A stretch of 64,000 nt of DNA from Varroa destructor (taxonomy: Eukaryota > Arthropoda > Arachnida > Mesostigmata > Varroidae), in assembly GCF_002443255.2 (NCBI RefSeq), contig NW_019211456.1, positions 22,127,061 to 22,191,060 of the forward strand, given 5' to 3'. The notes under the pieces were generated by a model, which was not told the origin of the DNA, did no database searches, and saw only the letters and a list, made by a program, of their open reading frames with translations. Positions 52,868-64,000 of this stretch are shown here, one piece after another (the stretch's first letter is position 1; every line of letters begins with the position of its first letter). The translations under genes were made by a program, and so were the position numbers.

Positions 52868-53937
52868 TGTTGCGTACTTCTCCCGCAGTTCTGGGCTCCT
52901 TTATTATAACATATACAAATTATTTAAGGGAAAAAAGCTTCATTCTAGAGTTGGTTTGCGAATATCAAAACAAATAGTGGATAGGATCAGAATAATTAGC
53001 ATAATATTTCTAACACTAACCCTACACCAAGAGTTACCCTTTCAACTCCAGCCTGTCTGACCAAAAATTCAGTCGACTAAGTCCTCGAGTTTATTGTTTT
53101 ATTGTGCAGTCAGTTTTATGCACAGTACGCCAGTCTCCAGCACAACACAACTCAACTACCTACAAGTTTCAAAAAAAGAAGCGATGCGCGTACCAGAAAA
53201 AACAGACGTTCATTCCTCACCTCTTCTTTTTCCTTTAATACATTTGCAATAAATCATTTTAGAGATTTTGCATAGTTCATAATTTAGCGTATGCGTGTGG
53301 TAGTACCATTTGAACTTAACCAGAAGTTCGAAGTTAAGCCGAGACAAATCTGACCTTGAGAACCCCGATTCGAGCTCGTGATTTTTTAAGGCACATGGAT
53401 ATGTAAGCAGCGTTGCGTCCGGCACCACTAAACATAAACTCGAAAAATTTATCAGACATGAGCATTCTGAGATATAATCATCGTGAGCATTCATTGAGAG
53501 GGGTGCGATTGGAGAAAAGTGCGCTAGTATTTGTCTCTTCCATGTGCTCCATAAAGCTGCTTGTATAACTGATTTCTATTATGATATTCATACACATAAA
53601 TAAGTTTTATAACCAATATAAAATTAGACAGTCATTTAAACCCGCAACAAAATATGAAGATTCTTCCTTTTACTTTAAGCTCTATCTACGATTTTGGATG
53701 AAAAACTTGCGTAATAGTTTGAGAGGCATAAGTGCTTTTTATAGGTTATGCAATGAAGCTAAGGCATTTTTTTCAGAAAATATTTATGACTAATATTATT
53801 ACGTGCTCGAGAATATTATAATATTATTTAGTCGTTTTCTTTATTTAAACGTCACCTTTTAGATTTGTAAACAAAAAATCGTTGAGGGATGAATGCTCGT
53901 AGTTTCTGTACCGGTATTGCACGCTACTTCTTCGGGG

Positions 53938-56900
53938 TCACTCGTTCTGTCGAGTAGTTAGATGGCGTTCGTTGAGGACGCGTCGAATCGGTCGACCGAC
54001 CTCCGTCTGAGGCAGCTTTCGAATGAACTCAATACCTCCGTGAAGTCGTTCAGAGGTTGGAACTCGTAGACGCACGAACATTTTAATGCTCCCATCTTCT
54101 GAATGAGCGTCCTCTGGATCTGAAATCGAAAGTGTGGACTTTTGTTTAGAAACATATAAACTCGTTGGCGCCAGATTCCTAACCTACATTCGCTCCTTTG
54201 TATTTGTATTGTAAATGCCGAGTAGCTTGCACAGCACTCAAATGTTAAAACGATAAGTACAATTATATCATTCATGCGAATACTGTGCACTCAATTTTCC
54301 TGCACTGTTTTTAAAAAGTTTAACAGGATAAACCTCAAACGAATTACTGATGCTGCTTGACACGTTTATATAGATACAGTTGTCATCCTAAAAACTAAAA
54401 ATAATTATAAAGAATCGATGTTGGGAGTACAGTGAATGGAAAAACCAAGCGTTACTATTTGTATGTGACTAATCGTCTCTGTTGGTCTCTGAGCAAGGCC
54501 GCACAAATAAATTGAAAGGCCAAGGAGTTGGTACCTATGGGCTTCTAGTACCACGAATGCCCTAGCGGCTTCGCCAGCTTTAGCCGTAGGGACGCCTATC
54601 ACAGCTGCCATTTTGACCGCCGGGCGGTGATGCAACGTATCCTCGAGTTCCAAAGGATAAATCATTTCGCCATGACATAAAGTGTCCATTGCACGGTCCA
54701 GCACGTGAATGTTTCCTATTTAGTATGCGACGACACATTTGAAATATTGTATAAACAAGTTGTTGGTTAAAGTTGTATGCGGAAATCGTTTAATGAAATG
54801 CGAAACGCGTATTTAATCAGGCGTAATCTTTTGCACCCTGATATTGTCTTTTATTATATTCAGTATGTACTCACCGATTTAGTAATAGTTGCTTAGCTCT
54901 TGCGTTCAATTAACTTGAGGACGGCATAAAATTAGATAGCTTCAATGAATGATGGAGAAGAAGCTGTGATACCTAATGCGTTATTTCACTGAATTTATAG
55001 TTAAAACAATCATGCTGGACAGATACAGGCACAATACAACGCCTTTTTCGTCATAGTGGCCTACATCGCCAGTACAGAACCATCCTTCGTCATCGGCTAT
55101 CCTTCGTTGAGTGTCACCTCCGAGGTAACGGGTCAACCCAAATTATGCCGCGAACCTGTTTATTGTGCTGCGAATAAGCAACATGGATTCGACGACCCTT
55201 ATGACTGTTCATTGAAAAACATACCTTTAGGATTCGATTTTCTAATAGACAATACCAAAGCTAGTAAATCAGATAGTAGTTCACCTTAGTCGGAAGTAAA
55301 ATTTCAAATAACGAAATTCTAAGGTACGTGTCCCATTTGTTAGGGCGCCTGGACTTGGAGATGTTATTCCTTCGGTAGATGACGAAGGACACATACGTTC
55401 GTTCAAGGCTGGACCGAAGCTCTGAAGACAGGTTAGGTCTATTCCACGACTATGCTTCGTCAAGTCTCCTATAAAATTCTAAGGAATTATTGCCTGTAGT
55501 TGAATAGAACTGTAATCAACGTGTAACACCCTGAACAATGATGCGGTCTTGATCTCGCGTAATCTTACCATATGAGACAAATAGTGCAAAAAGGCCTACC
55601 GTAAAATTAGCATGTAAATTTTAAAAAGTCTGGTGAAGAAAAGAGTACTCCGTCGAAATTAAACTGGAGCAAGTAAACGTATGGCTTACTGACAGTTAAC
55701 ATATTCTGATATATAATTCTATGTATGATCTAGCAGTATCAGCTACCGGATAAGAAACGGGGCATCTTAGACATTCAGTTGTAGGTATGACTATTCCAGC
55801 TGACCATTAAAGATGCCTTTTTATTGTTATCCATTTCAATCACTTTTACCCGCACGCCCGGAAGTGGTCGACCGTAGCTCGTGCGTTCGGCGTGCCCACG
55901 TCGCCGAGCAGACACTAGACACTCCCATAAGGAATACACCTAATCAATTAATCAACATTCAAATAAAAGTGATATAAATTTTCCCGTAATTCTTTCGATT
56001 ATAATCGTGATACCGTAGCATTTGCTCGTTGGCCGGACTGCATGAAATACTTGAATAGTGGCATTGAGGCTTTGTCTCAAGTAAAAAAAGGTTTTCTGCT
56101 ATCTATTGGTCAATGTAGAGCTGCCGCATACTTATACGATTCGAAGTCCTGTAGCGCCCGTTAAAAAACCGTGCTTATTGCATCATTCAGAGTATATGGC
56201 CGAAGCAAATGCGCGAATAATTAAAGCTTCCAGAATCCCAATCTAGTAGCCTCATCTTGACCATTTAGCAGCAGACCGTGTTGGCTAGAGGCTGTTGATT
56301 GCCTACTATTCCGAACTGAGCGGGCGTTCACTGGCCAAACAAGCGGCGGGCTCGTCCAGCTCTGACAGCAAACCAGTCAGCGACAGAAAATAAACTACTT
56401 CCAATATATAAAAAGACTTCGACACACGACGGACGCAAGCACATGCACACATATGTACATAGACATTCGTGACCACACAACAGTGTTTAGTTAATCGTGG
56501 CGTCCTCGCTGCGCACATGTTGAAAACAGCACAAGGGGACTAGTAGCGTCAACGAACAGCGGAAAAACGCATTTGACAGGGAAGTTGCTATTCTGCTCAT
56601 TTACAATTAGCTGCTAGTTAGTCAAGCGTTGGAAATGGTTTTTGTCGTTATTTTGTATTCATACACCTCTGCGTTATCACAGGGAAAAATTATGCAATTG
56701 TCTGATTGGCTTGTCGCGGACAAAAAGCGTGACCGAAAAGATAGACATCGATAGCAAACCTCGGTCCTAGTAGACGCGTTATCAAGCGTGCAGCAGTCTG
56801 TGCCACAGAAATTTGTATTTTCATTTTGCCAAACAGCTCCAGCTTTATTTTACGTCAATGCCGCTCACCTGTCGCATGTATTCAATATCCAGGTGTTTAG

Positions 56901-57824
56901 TAAGGGTTTCCCATGCTTTTGTGCAGACAGGTCCGGAGAAGCTTAGAATAAGCCGCACAGAAGACAAGTCGTATCTTGTCAATGATTTGTGTGCTGCTAT
57001 TTCGGGTATCATTTTCGCTAATAGTGACAAACCGCTTATCCGGAATTTTTCAATCAAACGGAAACTCTCTTCGAGTTCGAATACTTTTTGAATGACCGCG
57101 GTGCAGCCTGCGGCTAGTGTTGTCAGCACGGTGATTATTCCTGGGAACCTACATAGCGGCCCAGTCAACAGCAGAACGTCGTCCCTATGCTCAAGTAGGG
57201 AGTCATCCCCTCCATGGTCTTGAAGCAAAAGCAAATAGTGGAGTCATTTATCAGGTAAAATTACTCCCCGTTCCGCTCCCCCACTTCCACCTGAGTACAC
57301 GACAAGTGATGGACTTACAATTGAGCCATGGTGACGGGGTGGAACGTATTCGTCCCTCGACAGGGATTCACTATGAGAGGCGATTGATTCGAAAGAAATA
57401 AATAATGCAGCTGAATTGGCAAGCGCCGGCTCTTTGAGCTGGAGATGAACATTCCGTCCAAACAAGAACGCACGAAGCCGGTGTTTGGCCACTATCGAGA
57501 TGGCATGACGATAGCTACAGGCTAGAATCACTGTCGTCGAATGCAGAAGACATCCAGAAGGGTCCATACAAGCTCAGACCCAGTTTCGCCCAGGAGACAA
57601 ACCTTTTGCTCTGGTTGTACGTCAACTCGACGGAGGTGCATCGCGACTGCAACTGCATGTTGGGCCACATTCACGAAGCTGATCTCCTCGCCATTTGCAC
57701 TTACGAAACAAATCTTGACTCCAAAGCTTTTTAGGCGCTTGACCAGCTCCTCTGCAAACGACCTTGATGGAAGAAAGGGTTCAGGCAATGGTGAGAACAC
57801 CTCGAAGTTTCGTAACAATGCCAT
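53938..57824 (-). pseudogene. Decayed acyl-CoA synthetase / 4-coumarate-CoA-ligase-like gene (AMP-binding enzyme)
   Basis: Recognisable pieces in transcript order are 57824-56869 (N-terminal domain and AMP-binding core), 55939 to about 55810 (region after YGxTE, with SYGRPLPGVRVKVIEMD), 55155-55043 (A8 region FCTGDVG), 54715-54535 (LDRAMDTLCHG..., AAVIGVPT) and 54119-53938 (C-terminal subdomain). The family activates carboxylic acids with ATP and joins them to CoA. Lesions: a one-base frameshift near 57,555; an in-frame TGA at 57244-57246; a frameshift near 55,135; a GC instead of GT donor after 55043; a phase clash between the last two exons; Lys to Arg in the A3 loop (YSGGSGGAERGV) and at the catalytic A10 lysine (PQTEVGR). 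A short exon between 55,810 and 55,160 may be missing. Alternatives: a poorly polished assembly of a live gene, or a catalytically changed paralogue; the number of defects favours a pseudogene. Confidence 0.8.
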
Positions 57825-60218
57825 GCAGTTCGTTTACTGTTAACTTGTAAGCTAAACAATCGACTGCGCTCCCCTACAGAAGCGACCAGGTCTAGAGGTA
57901 TGGTTCGAATAATCGCACAATCACGCGTTCACCTTCGTGTCCCTTGCTCTCTTATCAATGATATATCTTCACCGGTGGGTCACCCTTCGACAAGCTGCGA
58001 TGGAGACTGACTCGTTCTGCGTGATCGCCGCGAAGCCGTACTGTCCGTCGTATTTTTAGTGCCACTTTTGGTTGCTTCCGTTATACCTGGGTGTCAAAAC
58101 TAGCGTTGAGGCGAGAAAGGATGCTCTGTGATTTTTTACTTGTCCGGATTAGGCATAATTATTTGTGTCAACCTATTGAAACGTGTGGAGCTAAAGGAAA
58201 CTTTTAGTTTCTGCTCGGATAGCTAAACCTATTCGCGTTTCCGTTGAAGAAATATGAAATCTCTTTCGAGCCAAGAAAATTTGTCACTGCGATGTCATAG
58301 CTTCATTTTGAGCTTATCGTTTTTGTTCTGTTAAATTGTATGCCGAGTTACGTTAACAGTCCCTCGTAAAAAATGGGTAGCTTTTACCTAGGAAATAATC
58401 ATACCATCATCATTCAGAGATATTAGTTATATTGACAGTGGTCACAGTGGCTAATTAGAATGTATTATCTAATAAGGTAGCATGGCCATTATTCTTACAC
58501 ACTGTTAGACCTCTTTTTGGTCGCATAAATTGTGTAGCATTCCTTTATGTGTTTCTGGAGGAACTCGAAGGACCGACCTCTAATCTAATTAGTCGTAGAG
58601 TCGGCCGTTCAGGGTACTCTCGCAGACATGTTATCGCGTAAGCGATGGCTACCAGGAAAGCGAACGTTAGGCACTTCTTCTCTGTATATTTCAATCGCCA
58701 TAGTTAATGCATCGTAGGAGGAGATCAAAGAAGCAAAGGAAATCGTATAGCCATGTTTGTATTGCTAGTTATAGCCTGAGTTCTGATTATACGATGAAAG
58801 CTCGCCCAGCTAGTGTCTCTCTGAGCTCCCTGAATTTACCCCGCGACCACAATATGCCTGGGTTCACGAAGTGCAAACGTGGCAAGAAAGGGTCTCGGCT
58901 TGACGTTCGTGCGATTACACATAAGGATTAGCTAAACAAATCATAGTCTCTACTAGTTTTCAAACAGAATTGGTCTATTGTATAAGTTTATGACGTTGAA
59001 TATGGGTTTAGGTGGCTATTTTACTATATTAGATACCTCGGAGGGCTTATGTCATTTCTAACTAGAAACGTTAACGTTTTCGTAATTGCGGTAATCCGCT
59101 TGCTGATTAGCAGGTTTAACATAGAGGCAATACATAATTCTAACCACTTTTTATTGCTCCGATTTATTAAAGTATTTAACAAGAATGAGTAAAATATTTC
59201 ATTCAAGCAGCTAGTGATTAAAGGAAATTTGGCCAAATCGCTTGAAAAACCTTCGGATGAGGCGACTCGCATTGCCGCCTTTTAGTAATTCAAATCTACT
59301 GACGTGTTTTTATAAAGAGAGCTCTATTGTGACAAAAACATTGCGCATTTTTTCAATGAAGCACACTTCATTGCAGTGTAGTATAGTAGATCGATTGCTT
59401 GACTGAAAAAAACAGTAGTCATGAAGTACTATAGCTTCAAATTATGATGAACTGCAACAGCAGCAGTTGACATTAAATGAATACGGTGAAGTTAAGTATT
59501 AAGATTTGCCAAATTGTCTTTTTTTTTTTTCAGATAATGTAGCATTTTCGAGGCTTTGTCAGCTCTTCACGATTGCTACAAAATCTCGCATTGTTGATTT
59601 TTCTAGCGTTACATATAATTCAATGGCGGGTACTTCTCCAAAAACTCTTAAACGACTTTTCGAAAGTTCATACGATAAATGATATCATGATAGTAATAAC
59701 AATAATAATTCAATCTGTGATTGTTTTCAACATAAACGACAAGCAAAGAGACGATGAGAACAGGACAACGACAAGGGCAATATCTCTTTCTCTGCGTCCT
59801 GCATGGCATATGCCCTCAAATTTTGATGTACGAGTAAAACGATGGATCCGCCCAGGGGAGGAGTGCATTTAAACCAATATTGTATCGTCTACTGTTAATG
59901 AACCGATTTTTTTGCATAACGCCCTTCAGACTCATTCGTTTTTTTACATGTTTGGATCTTTGAGAACTGTTCAGAAGCGCTGGTTTAGTAATGTTTTAGA
60001 CCCCGTCAACATACGCTGGAAATAACAGAGGATCGATCATCGCGAGTCGGATCGACGGTTTCACACCACTTTCACAACAAAGAGCTACCGATCACAAGCA
60101 CTATAACCACTGGATGCTGACGATGAATATTCGCAGACCTCGATAACCGGGCCGAACAGTATAGGCCGTTGTCGTCTCGCTTCCAACCAGACCGAATATT
60201 TTAGACCCGCTTAAGACA

Positions 60219-60234
60219 CCCCCCCCCCCCCCCC
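60219..60234 (+). repeat. Poly(C)16 tract
   Basis: Sixteen consecutive C, very unusual in this AT-rich DNA; G-quadruplex potential on the minus strand. Confidence 0.97.
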
Positions 60235-60927
60235 TACTTCAAACCCCTCGTTTGACCAGATCTGTTGTGGTGCGACAGCCTGATGGTGGGAAGGGGAAGT
60301 ATCGTGGTCGATCAACATGCGCATGGTCGTCATTTAAGTGGTCAGACAGGGTTAACTTCGTGGCCACAAGTACTTCTGGTGTACATTTGATCTATGCATC
60401 AATGCCGATCGGCGCTAATGGAGCAGATCGAAGGACCAGCAGTGACACAAAGGGTACAGCGGGATACTTAGTTGATAACTGGTAGATTTAACAACAAAGT
60501 GCTACTCCCTCTAACCAGTACATCGTGGTATTCATTTATTATCTGACCGGATCACGAACGATGCTTATATACAGCATGTGGTGGTAAACACAGCGGCATC
60601 AGCGACAACGGCCATCAAATGCGAAGGTCTGTAGATAGAAAACGGATCCGTATGCGGCAAGTGCTTCTTCCAAGCGGTCACGAGTCTATTTTGAAATGAA
60701 TAGTTAGGGACGGGTAAGACGTTAAGAGAAAAACGTTGTTATACTCGAAACAGAAAATAACTAGTACTCGCTCGTTCCTGCGCAACAGAAAAGGGACCAA
60801 GAAAAAATGACAAAGGTTAAGGAACATTGCTGAAAGACTTAAGATGATTCCTATATAAAGCAAGAGCTGGGTGGTGATCAATAGGGCCACGACTGCCATA
60901 AGTGCGTTCATTAAACATCCAGCAGGG

Positions 60928-60928
<1 letters not shown>

Positions 60929-60975
<47 letters not shown>
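60929..60975. repeat. (TA)23 microsatellite
   Basis: The longest uninterrupted TA run in the window, about 47 bases. Likely polymorphic in length. Confidence 0.98.
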
Positions 60976-60978
<3 letters not shown>

Positions 60979-63900
60979 TGGCTTGTGCATGTATCGACTG
61001 TTTTGGCCAACGAAGCATCCATCGTATTTCGTAAACAACTGGAAGCGCTAATGTTTTATTCTACACGTCAATAAAGTCCGAATACGTAAATGCAATACTA
61101 CCAACAGAGATAATGTCAAAGGATAAAAACAACTAATGAAATTAGATTTTTCTAAGCCGTCTTCTTAAACGGATGTTGTGTGTTCATCTTGCTTGTAAAG
61201 CTACTTTGAATCCAGGAATCGAGATGCCTTTGCCTCTAGTGTGTTTTAAGTCTGTGGACTTGCGACGTAACTATACATGCTTACAGCCCCTTTGAATTCT
61301 AAAACGTTAACTTGTATGTTCCAAACAGCAATACACACATCGGTTTATAATGACGACTTCGTGCTCGGATGAGTAATTCTTGAATACAAGTGTCAGGTAT
61401 AGTTTTCGCTTATATTTCAGCCGAGAGAAGGTGGCATTATAGATAGGCACTTTGTGCACGTTCGTTAGACGTTACCACACGTTCGCCGCCAGTAGTACGC
61501 CACTGTGACGTTTGTATAATAGCTATGGAAGAGTTATCTGAAACACTTGCAATCTATAAGAATAAAATGTTGCCTCAACTCTCTTTAGAAAACGGCAAGT
61601 CTAATCTTGCAGGCCTGACATTTCCCTTTAACCCTCAATAAGTTCCATCGTTTCTTCAAGTAACTGCAACTGGTTTATTTCATCGTCAGTTGAACAAGCT
61701 TCGTCACTTTCGAATGGTGGCCGTATTTTACACGAGTAATAGCGCAATGGGACATGGTACAACGACGGAGCTCATCAAAGAAGCGAAACGCACTGCTACC
61801 TGAAATACAATGCACATACTGTTTCAACAAACCAATAGATCGTTCTTTCTGAGACAATTTACATACAGTCCCATATGATTGGAACTGGGTTTGATGTATG
61901 AACTCCATTAGAATAATGTTAGCTACTGCTTCATATTCCCGACAGAATTATCTTACCTGGACATTGCGCTGTGTATGATTTTTCTTTCTCTGTTCACTAA
62001 AAATATCTATATTGCCCAAGCATTCCATTTTCACACACTTTCTGGAACATAATGGAAGTTCTTTATGGCGTGATGACTTTCAGATAGTTAATACTATACA
62101 GGTAAGTCCGTCCAGCACCTAGAAAGCTCAATTTTTCACAGCTATTTCTGTGACACTTTTCCAACGACATCCACGTTCAAGTTCAACTCAGGTCTAGCAA
62201 TCGTTCGGCTCGCTTTTGTATTGCCAACAGCAGCAGCTCGCCAACGTGAAAACGGTAATTTCTGCCTTCAGTTGAGGACGATGAAGTAATGACGAATGGA
62301 AGGAAATAGTGATACGCTGATCAGGTGTATTGTTAATGTATTCACCGGGGTACCACTGCTATCTCCGTTGACGGGCGTCTCGTATAGTCCATCTATCTAT
62401 GCAAAACACCCCTAAAGGAGAACGGTAAGACTATTCGTTCGCTGCTAGCACTTTCGGTGGCTTTCGACATTCGCTTCTGAAGAAAAATAATCTTAGGCAG
62501 CAGAAACCGGACCTGCGCCCCCTGTTCTTTTTATTGGATTCGTTAGTTATTATATACAACTTAGTTCAATGTTTTACAATGTATTGCTAAAATATGCATC
62601 GCTTTAAATGACCTTAGGTATACATAGAGCTTGCAGCGTTCAGAAACGTGTTTTCAAAGAGCTGAAAGCGCACGGCAAAGGACAGGTGTCCATTAGATAA
62701 ACACGTTGCTTGTTAAAGGAGGGAACTTTCACGCAGACATATGCATTTAGAAGGCTACAAAATTGTATATATTTGGTGTATATGTTTTGAACTGTACGTC
62801 CTCCACGCTTCGAATTGTGTATAATTTTCCGCTGATGTCTGCAGACGAATATATGCCATAAGCCGGGGCGGAAACCTGCATCAACATTGCAGAGCATAAC
62901 CACCTTCAATATTCGTGGAATCAAGAGTTAAAAAATTCCGTGGATCTTTCAAGGGGCGGGCCCCTGGAGGCCTCCTATCTGATAACGCGTTACCATCACA
63001 AGGACATTAGACTACAGAACAGAATGCCAAACGATTAAAAAAAAACTCATTTTTAGTGTTCAATTTAACCAGTTAGCCATGTATTAACTTGCTTATCTAC
63101 TAAAAATAAAGCAAAAGAAATCAGAGCTCATTGTTAGCTGAAGTGATTTTGTTCATTCCAAGTTTATCCAACGTTCAGCTCTTTTCATAAGAGTGATGAA
63201 TCGCAAAGCACCTCTGCCCCTGAAGGCTGAATCGTCTGACTCGAACAGACACGAAGACCACATGCAAATCTAATTATCTCAGGACATAGCCTATTTGGCA
63301 ACAACTTTAACGATGATGGTTTAGCCCTTTCAGTTTAGACATGAAATCCTTCTATCAGTTAGCGTCATCTAGTTCACCTTCGACAATCTTCTTGTCTTCC
63401 AACCTTTTTTGATTCCCTTGGGGCAGAAGTACGAAGAATTTAAATATATTGTATGTTGAGCGGTAGCGTGATCGATTTATCTACAATACGGAAATGTTCA
63501 GAATATACAATGCGAACAACTGTAAAACAGTTCAGTAATGATATGGTACGGATACTTGGGGCACACATGCCCTAGGGCTGTCAATAAGATAATGCATACG
63601 CATGAAGTGTTTGTTGAACTTCAAAAGTTTGCTTCTTATGTAGTGTGCGAAATCGTTTATGAAGTCTGCGGCTGTCAGTGGCCGCCGAGCAAACGTTCTG
63701 TATAATAGATGAGCTTAGGCCTGGCAAAGTCAACATTTCCTATCGGTTAAAACCTTTGTAGCAGTATCGCTACAAGCGATGACTGTTCACTCAAAATTCA
63801 AATATGACATGAATCTAACAAACAGCTAAAATTCAACTATTTGGGGGCCACAAAAACATTTGAAAAATGAGTAGTTCGTTTCATAAGCATGGACAATGGA

Positions 63901-64000
63901 CTTTAGAAAAGCTACCACTATTCAACCTTGATAGGCAAAAACATGTAATTAGATTCGTCTGTTGTTTCCACATTATCTACATCCTTGCGAAAAAAATTAC

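Larger units (their letters stand above)
57825..64000. other. Right-hand flank, no recognised gene
   Basis: Contains the poly(C) and (TA)23 tracts and short ORFs of under 100 codons. I recognise no protein family, RNA gene or complete mobile element. Confidence 0.45.

Noticed and set aside
60678..61074. ORFs on both strands with Ile-Tyr repeats
   Set aside because: Direct translation of the (TA)23 tract.
1..64000. CRISPR arrays, operons or bacterial-type systems
   Set aside because: No spaced direct repeats; genes are intron-rich and eukaryotic.

Overview
The window is nuclear DNA from an animal. It is AT-rich, intron-dense and mostly non-coding, with many (TA)n microsatellites. Coding exons have GT..AG borders and are scattered over kilobases. 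The protein matches (NT5DC1, SWAP-70/DEF6, DHX37, NOP53) are metazoan families. Gene density and intron sizes suggest an arthropod, perhaps a mite or tick, but nothing in the sequence fixes the species.

Layout. From 0.7 to 3.6 kb there are plus-strand coding-like open segments broken by stops that I cannot name. NT5DC1 (+) lies at 10,151-13,265 in six coding exons. From 13.3 to 34.6 kb the DNA is mostly non-coding, with one tRNA-Glu(UUC) gene on the minus strand at 18,744-18,815 and an unassigned, stop-interrupted plus-strand coding-like block at 19.4-20.6 kb. A SWAP-70/DEF6-like gene (+) occupies 34,687-38,356. It is followed tail-to-tail by DHX37 (-), whose 18 coding exons could all be chained in frame from 47,160 down to 39,629 (1,211 aa). 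NOP53 (+) starts about 2.1 kb from DHX37 in head-to-head orientation, at 49,308-52,819. A 4-coumarate-CoA-ligase/acyl-CoA-synthetase-like gene (-) at 53,938-57,824 carries several disabling lesions and is called a pseudogene. From 57.8 to 64 kb only simple repeats and short unrecognised ORFs were seen.

Function. DHX37 (U3 snoRNA release, small-subunit maturation) and NOP53 (pre-60S assembly, exosome recruitment) are nucleolar ribosome-assembly factors arranged divergently, with a YY1-like motif in the interval between them. NT5DC1 is a HAD-family nucleotidase-like protein, and the SWAP-70-like protein is a PH plus coiled-coil signalling adaptor. These do not form a pathway with the others.

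Notable details are a perfect 53-bp tandem duplication that copies a splice acceptor inside NT5DC1, a perfect 19-bp inverted repeat in a NOP53 intron, and the decayed acyl-CoA synthetase. I did not find evidence of a previously undescribed biological system here.
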